Source of the DNA: Hofstenia miamia
Lineage: Eukaryota; Xenacoelomorpha; Acoela
Length of the DNA stretch: 64,000 nucleotides
Reading direction: 5' to 3'
Assembly (NCBI GenBank): GCA_004352715.1
Contig: SCFE01000100.1
Coordinates: 677,240 to 741,239 of the forward strand
The translations under genes were made by a program, and so were the position numbers. Shown here in pieces: positions 1 through 10,904 of the stretch. Each line of letters begins with the position of its first letter. Position 1 is the stretch's first letter. Under the pieces are notes generated by a model. The model was not told the DNA's origin, ran no database searches, and worked only from the letters and a program-made list of their open reading frames with translations.

Positions 1-1910
1 TTAACAATTTGCTAAATAGAAAAAACATGCGAACCGAAGAAATAGAAAGAATATACTATAAAAATAAATCCATTACAAATAAGAAGGAAATCTGCAATGC
101 TTTCAATGAATTTTTCCTAAATTTAGGAAACTACAACGGTATAAATGTACCTTTTTGCCTTGATAAACCCAAAAGAACTCCAACCTCTTTCTCTTTTCGT
201 TTTGCAACAAAATACGAAATCATAAAGTCGATACAATGTTTAAACAATAAATCCAGTGGATCCTCTCTAATACCAACGTGATTCCTAAAACTCTCAGGTG
301 ACTTAATAGCTGAACCAATATGCTACATTTTAAATCATTGTATAAAGCACTCCTTCTTTCCAGATGAATTAAAATTGGCAAGTATAACACCATTACTTAA
401 AAGAAATGATCCCGAAAATTGCGAAAATTATAGACCCATTTCGATCACTTCTCCAATCAGCAAAATTTTGAACGAATTCCTTTTTATCAAATGAACGAGC
501 ATCTTTGTAAACATGATCTCTACTCCAAAACACAATATGGTTTTCGTAAAGGTATTTCTACGAGCGACGCTTTAATACAAGCTACAGAAAAATGGCGATC
601 AACAATAAATGATAATGAATACTCAGCAATTGCTTGCTTAGACCTCTCGAAAGCTTTCGATTCCATAGACCGCAGTATCTTACTACAAAAAATTAAAATT
701 CTAGGTTTTTCTAATGNTAGGTCTTATCTCCAGTTACTTATACAATCGCATGCAAAGAGTTAAAATTAATGGATGGGTATGCACTAAAAATGGGGTTCCT
801 CAGTGTACAATTTGGGTCCCTTATTATTTAATATTTACATAAATGATTTGTCCGAGCAAGTAACATGTGATGTTATACAATATGCAGATGACACAATATT
901 ATTTCATTCTAATAAATTTCCCGAAAAAGTGGTTCAAACTCTCGAAACAAACTGTGCTTCTCTTGCTAAATATTTTGCTTCTATAAAACTAAGAGTAAAT
1001 CCACTAAAAACTCAATTCTGTATTGTTAAATCAAAAACTAAATCTACTGATACTTCAAAATACAAACTTAATTTCAACGGCTTCAAATAAAACAGGTTGA
1101 GTCTTTTAAGTACCTCGGAATAATTTTTGACATAAATCTAAATTTTGAAGAGCAACTAAATCATGTTGTTAGAAAAATGTGTCATATCGATTAAAGCAAT
1201 TAACTTAATTTCTCAAAAACTTCCAACTAAAGCAAAAATCCAATTAATATATGCTCTAAGGTTAAGTCATTTTAACTATGCCAATATACTCTACACAGAT
1301 ATAAACCAACAATTTCTCAGGAAATTCCAAGTGCAACTAAATTGGGCTATCAAATTAGCAGTAAATAATCATAGCTTTAATAAGAATAATGAATATAGAA
1401 AAATTTCAAAACTATTTCTACACGACGTTCTTCAAAATAGTTAACAATACCTTCCATATTACAAAAATGACTTTCTTGATGCAAAATTAGTCAATAATAA
1501 AATTAGTCAATAAACAAAATAAAAGAACACACATAATTGAACCTATTAGGTATAAGAAGCGAATAATGAAAAATTCATTTCTAAACACAGCAATAAATAT
1601 GTGGAATGAATCACCAAAATTTATTAAACAAATAAGTAGATTAAAAAACTTTAAAATGGATATAAAAATATTTTTGCACTTATAATATAAAAAAACTGAA
1701 ATGGCGAGGTTATAAATTTTATAATCCTGATTACTCTATTAATAGAAACTAGCAATCGTCATAGCCCAAGTTAACCACTTTTTATTTGTAAATATTCGTT
1801 GTTTTCTTTTTTTTTGTTTAATTTTGTATTACTTTCTTGACGCTTTCAGAATTTGTTATCAGTATTTCTATTTATTGTTAAAACAATTTCTGAATAAAGA
1901 AACTTTTATC
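1..1910 (+). pseudogene. Decayed non-LTR (LINE) retrotransposon, reverse transcriptase region
   Basis: The plus strand encodes pieces of a LINE-type reverse transcriptase in changing frames. Visible blocks are the palm motif LDLSKAFD near 640-665, GPLLFNIYINDL near 815-850 and the catalytic YADDT near 880-895, then a VESFKYLGIIFD block near 1095-1130. Stops near 282 and 492, an N at 717 and frame changes near 765, 1090 and 1440 break the frame, so it cannot make a working enzyme. An AATAAA lies near 1892 in the probable 3' untranslated end. The 5' end lies outside the window, so any endonuclease domain is not visible. The motifs suit the Jockey/CR1 side of LINEs, but I do not assign a clade. 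Confidence 0.85.
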
Positions 1911-2329
1911 ATATCTTTTCTTATTGCAAGTTTTAGATTATCCGGGAAAAATGGCATTTTATATATTCATTAAAGATAAAGTTTGCAATGATGCTTGCAG
2001 TAATTTTAAGAGCTCATGGGGGAATGCTTGAGGGACCGCTAAATTTGTTGCCTTTAAGCTTATTGATTGATTTAATATTTTCATCAATGTTTGGTTACGA
2101 AGAGATAATTCGAGTGTAAAAAATTTGAGATAAACGTTTTGGTATTCTATCTTGAATGTATGCATAATTGATTTCTTGTTTTTTAAATTGCTATTATTTT
2201 CAATGATAGCATTTGTCTCTGTAAACTCTATTAGATATCCATACAAGCTGCCTAATATGAAATCTTAAAAAACATTAAATCTATAAAATAATATCAACGA
2301 AATATAAAATAAGATCACCTAAAAATTTC

Positions 2330-2465
2330 AAAGATGTGTCTAACGTTGTTTACAAAATTTCATGAGACTGTGGCGCAACTTTTATTGGACAAACTTCAAG
2401 ACAATTATGTAGAAGAATTCAAGGGCATAGACCATCAACAGAAACATCGAATTACGAAAAGATCT
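2330..2465 (+). pseudogene. GIY-YIG endonuclease scrap of a Penelope-like element
   Basis: One plus-strand frame reads NVVYKIS followed closely by CGATFIGQTSRQLCRRIQGH. This fits the GIY-YIG nuclease at the C-terminus of Penelope-like retroelements (pattern Y-x-C-x-YIG-x-T-R-x-L-x-x-R-x-x-x-H). A stop precedes the first cysteine and another follows about 12 residues after the last histidine. No reverse transcriptase is seen upstream. It is a short relic, distinct in sequence from the relics near 5.1 and 24.6 kb. Confidence 0.55.
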
Positions 2466-3139
2466 AGGATTATGAATTCAATTATAAAATATTATGCAAG
2501 ACTAAAGATCAATTTATACTAAAGGCAGCTGAATCATAAGCTATAATAGCTTTAAAACGAATTTTGAATAAAAAAGAGGACTATATATTCAAGACAATTT
2601 TTTCGTTAAATTTTAAAACTAATTTCATTAAATTAATGCGGTAAATTTCTACTCTTCACGATGCAAATTTTGAGCAAAATATATTGCTGATTATGTTTCT
2701 ATTTAAATAGCAAAAATTCCTTAAAAGCGAAAAGTTAAATATAATTGTTAAGCATTTATCAGATAAAGACGACCTATATGTGATTTTCATGCAATAATAG
2801 AATCTAGTTATTTGAAACTGATTAGTGAGTGATAAAGTAAACAAATGTATTTTCCGATTGCTACCTATTAACAATGATGAACTTCAAGAGATAATTTTAG
2901 ATCTCCTTTTGTATTTTTCAGCTCACTAAGAATAATTGCAACAATTTTAAGTATTGGCAGTAACTTGTGACTCACATTAATGCAATAGTTCGAAAATTGG
3001 CAACTGGTATAAAAGTATGTCAATGATAACAATGGAATTAAATGTTTCAATTCATTTATAATGAGGCACCTACCTACGAAAATATATTATTTATTGCCTG
3101 TTTTATTAAAAGTTTAATTAGAATTTTAGTTATCAGAAA

Positions 3140-3884
3140 ATGACCAACAGTCGAGGGTTCACAGTTATAATACATCCATTAGTAATTTTCAACATTTCCG
3201 ACCACTTCATACGCGTGAAGGCTCAGATAGGTCATTCACAGTTAGTAATTGGCGCTTTGTTCGGAACACAGGATGGAATAAGAACTATTGAACTGCTTAC
3301 ATCATTTGAATTATTGTATACTATCACTGAAGACAAATACGAAGTGGACATGGCACTTTACAAATCGAAAGAAGAACAGTTTAAGCAAGTTTTCAGTGGC
3401 TTAGATTTTCTCGGCTGGTATTCTAGCGGTGAAAGTACTGAAAAAAATGATTCATCAACAAATGGGGCAAATTGTCGATTGCACTATCTTCTTTAAGCTG
3501 AACAATTCAGTTCGTATAATGCAGTTGCCCATCGCAGTTTTTGAATCAGTCATATACTTAGTCAACGGAGAGACAAAAATGAGTTTCAGTGAACTTCCTT
3601 ATACACTCGCCACAGACGAAGCCGAAAGGATCGGCGTTGATCATGTAAAGCGTGTAACTAATGCAAGTGGACTTTCTGCCACATCAACTTTATCTGATAA
3701 ACTTCTCACCCAACACAGTGCTATCAAAATTCTTCATAGTCGAATAAAACTCTTGCATGATTACGTAAGGGCTGTTCAGTTGGAAGAACTGCCTGTAAAC
3801 CATGAAATCCTTCGCAACATTAAGAGCTTATGTAATCGTCTACCCATCACTCAAGCTAATCGTTTCAATGCTGCTTCACAATAA
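3140..3884 (+). pseudogene. CSN6: COP9 signalosome subunit 6 (CSN6), frameshifted intronless copy
   Basis: CSN6 is the non-catalytic MPN subunit of the COP9 signalosome, which removes NEDD8 from cullins. The first frame (3140-3440) gives the MPN start, including HPLVIFNISDH, VIGALFGTQDG and EEQFKQVFSGLDFLGWYSSG. The second frame (3441-3884) continues with FFKLNN, VFESVIYLVNGE, YTLATDEAERIGVDHV and LLTQHSAIKILHSRIKLL, the conserved order of the family. The frames meet at a run of seven A at 3441-3447; one base fewer would join them. The protein ends about 55 residues short of the usual C-terminus. It has no introns. I read it as a processed or recently dead copy, but a base-call error in the A run plus a divergent tail could hide a live gene. 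No poly(A) tail or target duplication was found. Confidence 0.85.
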
Positions 3885-5075
3885 GCAATCGTCACGAAGA
3901 GCCGAGGGGATGTTAATGTAAACAAGATTTCTGAAAATTCAACACCTTTCTTGGCAAAACTTTGTGATATAGAAAATACTATATGTTTTGAAATATATTT
4001 ATAGATGTATTTGAATCATGGAATTTTGGTGCGATCTAAAATATTTTTGAAAAACTTGATATCTAATTAAGATGGGCATTAAATGTTTCAAAGAAAAATT
4101 CATCCAGAACTCAACAAGTCATTTTCAGATCAGCCCTTTCCTAAAAAAGCTCATCGTATTAAATACTATGTTGAAATTGTATAAACTCATCAAGAAATTA
4201 ACACTGTATAATACGATTTCAATGCATCGTTTTATTCATAAACAGAATTCCAGATCAAAATATTGTACCTTTATTAAAACATGGAAAAATAGCATTGAAT
4301 TAGTGCGATTTGTAATTGATCTTTCTTATCAAATAATTTACCAGATCTTCAAATTCAGTAAAAAATTTCGTGAATTTGGACACGATGATTTGATTTGGCC
4401 CTTTTTCTAAATCAAGTATAGCATTTTTTTTGAAATTTCTAAAGGTGTTTGTTACATTAAAAACATTAATAAATTGCTTATCACAAAGCCACTTTATATT
4501 CTTTATTTGTGATTTATAATTGTCTTGGTTAAATATACAAGCCATGATATCTTGATGCAATGAGAAAGTAAGAACTATATTCAAATTAACATCGAGAACA
4601 GAAGAAACCAATAAATCTAATAGAATTTACAAAAATAAAATGCACGTGTGATGAAGATTATATTGGTTTTTTGAGCTTGATAACCCAAGACCAGTTCTAG
4701 TGTTTCTAATCATTCAATAGCATGCGGACTAAAATTTGAAATGAAGATTCTACAACAAACATGAAGGTCAAGGTATTCATAAAGCATTTATAACATTTTC
4801 ATAAAATCCTTACAACCAAGCCTAAAAAACGCATTTGATAAAGAAATTGGAATCGCAATTATGAAGAGGTTACTGTGTGAAAAATGGAAATACTCATAAT
4901 ATTCATATCACTTATTTGAAAAAATAACAAACAAAGAAACTATGACTGAAGTATACTTGAAAATACCATAACTGAGTAACCAAGTCGAGAAGTTCAAAAA
5001 TGACTGAGAAGTTTGAATAAAAGATATAAAATTACTAAATTACTCCAATTTTACATCACTCAAAACAAAGAAGAT
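3885..5075. other. Intergenic, possible old Penelope debris
   Basis: No intact gene is visible. A minus-strand open frame at 4300-4611 has the block LEKGPNQIIV and FTEFEDLVNYL, which faintly resembles the N-terminal region of Penelope-like proteins. That is too weak to call. The remainder is AT-rich sequence without recognisable coding. Confidence 0.3.
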
Positions 5076-5175
5076 ATCCCAAAAAACAAATACATCTGTG
5101 ATGATTGTAAGAAACAATATATTAGTGAAACTAAGAGACGCCAGGTAACAAAATCTAATGAGACTTAAGAGGTAA
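5076..5175 (+). pseudogene. GIY-YIG endonuclease scrap of a Penelope-like element
   Basis: The plus strand reads KYICDDCKKQYISETKRRQ, the Cys-x-x-Cys and YI-x-x-T-x-R pattern of a Penelope GIY-YIG nuclease, with the glycine of YIG changed to serine. A stop follows within about ten codons. No reverse transcriptase is seen upstream. Confidence 0.5.
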
Positions 5176-5608
5176 TCAAAATTCAGAATTTTTACACATC
5201 ACTATCACACTTAGAAAGATCAATTTAAAATTTTACCAAGAACAGAACATCCTAAAATTGCAGAGGCAATATATAAAAGAAACAACAACCAGTTAATCAT
5301 TAAATCGACTAAAAATATGATAACCTTAAACAAATTTTAAAAATATGCAATAAAATCATTTTATATTTAGTGTAGTTGATTGTAAATTCATGATGATGAT
5401 GGTAATATATGAAATGATATATAAGTAAGTGATAAAATATTGAAGCAAATGTCAATGTGTTGAAAATTTCAACTAAATATTGACGCCCAATAAATATTAT
5501 GAACACAAAAAAAGTTCAAAACATATATAATATTGTACAAGAATACACTTCAGATAATATTTCATAATTTGACACATGCATAAACATAAAGGGAGTACAA
5601 TTGGAAAG

Positions 5609-5849
5609 TTAATTTAATCGTAACCACTTTGTTATTTGCCAACGTACGTTTTTGAGAAGCAAAACACAGATTATAGGATTTATGATGCTAATCGAAATAT
5701 AGAATAATTCTGCAACACGAATGAAGTACTTTTCCCATTCAGATAAATGATGATATGCGTTTCTAAACAATACATTAATCACTGTAGCCAATCGTTGATC
5801 CTTTATTTCAAAAATAGGCATTCGTATAAACACAAAGTTCAAATATTGA
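5609..5849 (-). CDS. Receptor 1 exon 5: helix 7 and short tail
   Basis: The exon carries helix 7 with IINPIICVLLL, a variant of NPxxY with cysteine in place of tyrosine. A 12-residue basic tail (KNVRWQITKWLRLN) then ends at a stop. The intron before it is about 135 bases. Two AG acceptors lie eight bases apart; I chose the one that keeps phase. Confidence 0.75.
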
Positions 5850-7163
5850 CTTACAATCTATAAAATGGGTATGCTTTATATCGAATATTATATAATTTTT
5901 TTGAATGCGAACTTAACATAATCCTTAATTACATTATTGAAAATAAAGTTGGTAAAATTATTTTCAGATATATGAATAACTTACGATTCTGTGATTCTCG
6001 TTGGAGTTATTGCCCAAAAGTGACCATACTGATGGCTAACATTTATGCAATTACTGCATTTATCATTCTCTATTGCTGCATCCCATTTCACAATTAAGAG
6101 TAAAGAGTGATAGATTTTTATAATCTTCAGGAAAATGAATGGCATACAAAATACAATGTAGGAAAAATTACCAGCAAGACAAACAAGTGTAATTCGCTTT
6201 TGTAGCGTTTGCAATTTCCTGTTGTTCTTAGATGTTGTAAAAAATATATAGGCATAGACGACGAATTGCGTGCTAATCGGGATTATAACAGTTAGGAGAA
6301 GTTCAAACATACTGTTTAGAAAAACGTTATTTGTTCGAAGATATATTGGAGTTCGGTAATTAGTAGGCTTATATATGTAAGTCTCAAATATCCCAAATAT
6401 GCAGTTGATACTTAAGTCAAATACAACCCAACGAGAATTGAAGTTCATAAAATCCCACTTCGCAGTATATGCAAACAGGGTGCTTAAACATATTGTCAAG
6501 ATACTAAAGATGGTCACCACACATATACGATTTCTTGAACAAAGCAAATTCGATGCCAAGTGAGGTAATTTAATATAGATAAATCTTTCTACAGCCGAGC
6601 ACGTCAAAATGATTGGTGAAAAAAATTGATTTAGTCCTCTAAAAAAGTTGATAACTTGGCACAAGTACAGATAACTGGGAGTCTTAAATTGGAGACCATG
6701 TTCTGCGTAGGTAAGAGATTCACCAAATAAGACTGAAGGGAAATATTGTTCCAAAAATATGAGGATCATTCTAATTAATAGATTCATAGTGTCAATTATT
6801 GAATGAATAAATAGAAACAGGTAGTTCATATTGCGATCCCTAATTACATAAATAGAAAAAACTACTAAAATTAGAAGATTTAAGGGAATTCCAATAATCC
6901 AAGCAGCAATACAGACAAATCTGTTGGTGTAGTTTATGGCATCAAATGTTACTCTATGCAAAGACTGATATTTATGGCGAGAAGCAATATATTGCTGCTT
7001 CCATTCCCAATTTTTGCATGGCAGGTTGTTCTCTGCTCTACTTTTAAGTACATAATATTTATAGAAGTGGTAGTCAACCTAAAGTTTCAACAATTTAATT
7101 TGCAGTATCAAGATCTCGAAATGTTTGAAAATTTTCATAATCAATATACATATGAATTTATGC

Positions 7164-7197
<34 letters not shown>

Positions 7198-7803
7198 NNN
7201 NNNNNNNNNNNNNNNNNNNNNNNNNNNNNNNNNNNNNNNNNNNNNNNNNNNNNNNNNNNNNNNNNNNNNNNNNNNNNNNNNNNNNNNNNNNNNNNNNNNN
7301 NNNNNNNNNNNNNNNNNNNNNNNNNNNNNNNNNNNNNNNNNNNNNNNNNNNNNNNNNNNNNNNNNNNNNNNNNNNNNNNNNNNNNNNNNNNNNNNNNNNN
7401 NNNNNNNNNNNNNNNNNNNNNNNNNNNNNNNNNNNNNNNNNNNNNNNNNNNNNNNNNNNNNNNNNNNNNNNNNNNNNNNNNNNNNNNNNNNNNNNNNNNN
7501 NNNNNNNNNNNNNNNNNNNNNNNNNNNNNNNNNNNNNNNNNNNNNNNNNNNNNNNNNNNNNNNNNNNNNNNNNNNNNNNNNNNNNNNNNNNNNNNNNNNN
7601 NNNNNNNNNNNNNNNNNNNNNNNNNNNNNNNNNNNNNNNNNNNNNNNNNNNNNNNNNNNNNNNNNNNNNNNNNNNNNNNNNNNNNNNNNNNNNNNNNNNN
7701 NNNNNNNNNNNNNNNNNNNNNNNNNNNNNNNNNNNNNNNNNNNNNNNNNNNNNNNNNNNNNNNNNNNNNNNNNNNNNNNNNNNNNNNNNNNNNNNNNNNN
7801 NNN

Positions 7804-7838
<35 letters not shown>

Positions 7839-10018
7839 AAGCAGAATGGCTATCCCCACAAATATATTAAAAAGATTACAAATGGATGCTTCTCTAATCA
7901 AACATTTAACAAGATTATTAGAAATGAAAACGAAGATCGTGAGAAAATCTATTGGAAATTGCCATACACTAAAACATCGGAACTATTCTCATCCGGTACA
8001 GAAGAAGTGTCCATATTTTGATCATGTTTGAAAGGTTGCGTTTGAACAACCTGATGTGGTGCAGTTTACCTTAAAAATCTTTTTCAAAAATAGTTTTTCC
8101 AATCGATTGAATTTTAGATCTCCCTCAAAAGCGATTAAGTTTGGCCTTAAAAATGGCCTAATTATAGGAATCCTTTGTTACCAAATATGTAATAAATTAC
8201 ATTTTGCTGTTTTTGCATTTCAAAGCTAAAATCGACAAATTATCATTGATAAAACGCCTTAGGAGTTTTCAGGAATTCATTAAGTCTTCGATGATGTCAT
8301 CAAGGCATTTGAGGAAACCTAAATGCTCCTTTTTTCCAGAATGTATAATCTTAAATTTTTTCTTTGTATTATGCAATGCAATTATATTTTTCATAGATTG
8401 ATTGTGTCGTGATAAAATTCAACCACTAATGATTTCAAATGTACAGCAATAATTAAGCATTTGAACACAAAAAGTTCAAAATAGTTGAGACTAGTTGTTG
8501 CTGTCATAGGCATTGCACTGCGTTATTAACTGAACAATAGGTATGAAAAAAATTTTGAAAGTTTTTGCAAATATCGCATTTTCTATTAAAAAAGTAAATA
8601 TTTACATATACTTCAAACACAGGAATAATTTTTATCACAAATTTTCACCGTATCAGTCAAACAATCTTTACCATGGATATCTCAAAATCCCAGTATTCTC
8701 AAATGTTCTAAGAGAAATCGTTTGAAATTGTGTCTACAAAGATACAATATGCAGTTTGAAGTTAAACCCTAAGACCACTCTTAGCACTAACAATTAGTGC
8801 ATTCTTGAAAACCAGGGTATCTCTCTGTAACAGCATTTGGCGTTCTACAAAAACTATCAGAAATTGTAAAATGTGTCGCCAAACCACAAAATAGAAGAGT
8901 TCTGTTAGCCTCTGGGAGTGTCTCACATTTTTCAATAAATTTAATAGTTGAAGATAGTCTCCATAACTTTGAAATCATGCGGGATAGCTTATAGTTAAAA
9001 TTCAAGTTTGACACTAAGTATTTAACTATCTGGATTAATTCGCAAAAGATGGTTAAGTTAGCTAGCATCTAGTTTACAAAAGTTTTACAGTATATCTAGA
9101 AATTCAGATTATTGTACTTTGCTAGAATGAGTAATTTATCCTTTATTGCTTGCATCGAACTCTTCAATAATGTTAGCTAAGAACTCATTTCCTACCAATT
9201 GTATATATTGTGTTCTGAAACTTAAGAAACAAACTTAAAAATATATACCGAAAATAGAAAAGCTTCCATATTTTTTTGTTGAAGGTTTTTGTATTCTAAA
9301 ATATGCAATTTAATTGAATCAAATATTTGTTATCTTATCTTATAGAAGTTGCAGATAATTCACATAAAACAATTATACTTAAAGAGAGGGTAACTGAAAA
9401 TTTGTACAAATATCGATATATAAAATGTAAAATGCGTACCTAGGTATTAGTATATGTACATATTGCGCCCACTAACATTTTAATAAAGCTGTATTTATCA
9501 TATGTATATTACATTGGACTTCATTATTAAAAGATGAATCGAATTTCAAAAAATGAAATAATTTGGACTTTTAAAAATGCTTGTCTGCGATTATATTCAA
9601 AATGATTTTTTAAAGTCTATAATTTCTTAATTTTGCAATTTAATTTGTCCTAGAGTTCACTATCGAATATTAACAACGCAGAACTGGAATTTGTGGGAAA
9701 AGCACTGAATTACGAATTCTCAAAATTTATTAATAAAAATATATTATAAAACATGACAATCATTGATGGAACATTCAAATTTAAATACCCTTTTACTAAC
9801 TTTTTAGTTTGAATTTTCAAAATCGAAGTAACTTTTTGAAACAGAAACAGGTAAATTTTTTCGGAAATTGAATAGTATATAATAAAGCTGGCCAATAGTG
9901 ATGTCGTCTTGGCATATCTTGTTTCTATATTAAAGCAAGTTTAAGCGTTCTATGCAAATGATTGTTGGACATATTTCATTTAGTTTTCCCATACATATAT
10001 ATGTATATATAATAATAA

Positions 10019-10061
<43 letters not shown>

Positions 10062-10871
10062 TATACTGCTAAAATATTATTTGCTCGTTTAAAATTTTCT
10101 TACCTCCAAGTATGCCTGCGCCTCCAAATTGGGTTTTAATTGATAATCGCAAAATCTTGGAAAATTATTGCATCCAGCAAATTCAGTACTTTCATCAATT
10201 GGATCGAATCCACAGTCGTCGACGTTGTTACACAGCTTATCAACACTTATGCATTTATTTAGACAATTGAATAGGCCTTTGGTCTCACAGCAACTTGATT
10301 CATCCGTGAGATCAATAACATTAGTTTGAGTGCAATCATTTACACCATCACACATATTCGCCTTGGCAATACATTTTCCGGAATGGCTAAACATGCAAAT
10401 AATAAGCATGCATAAATCTAGAGAAAACCTCTTTTGATTCATTAATCCAAATAATGTAAGACTTTGTTTGAAGCATTTGCGCTAATGTATAAAATTGCCT
10501 ACACATTATATTATCTGTGGATTTAAGCAGCGGCGCCACGAGCATATTCCCAAAGATGAAAATTGGGAACTCACTATAATCATTTGTAACAGAAAAACAA
10601 CAAAACAACATTTTTTCAATTTATTCTTACTAAGAACATGCATATACAGATATATATTTAAAATTTTAATAAAACACAAATGCACAAGGATCGCAGAATC
10701 AATTTTTATTAAGAATGTCATCAAACTCTCTATGTATTTCACTTTATTTTAACTATCAATTATTATTTTTGTTTTTGACTGAAAATAGTACAGTAAGTAC
10801 CAAAAGTAATTTTAATTAAATTTGTGTTGTTTTTTCTTAAAGCTATAAAGAAGTCTACCATTAAGGCAATG

Positions 10872-10904
<33 letters not shown>

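Noticed and set aside
1959-2246. 95-residue minus-strand frame after the LINE
   Set aside because: No domain, AT-rich chance frame beside transposon debris.
4300-4611. Minus-strand frame with LEKGPNQIIV and FTEFEDLVNYL
   Set aside because: Faintly like the N-terminal part of Penelope-like proteins, but no adjoining reverse transcriptase on the same strand.
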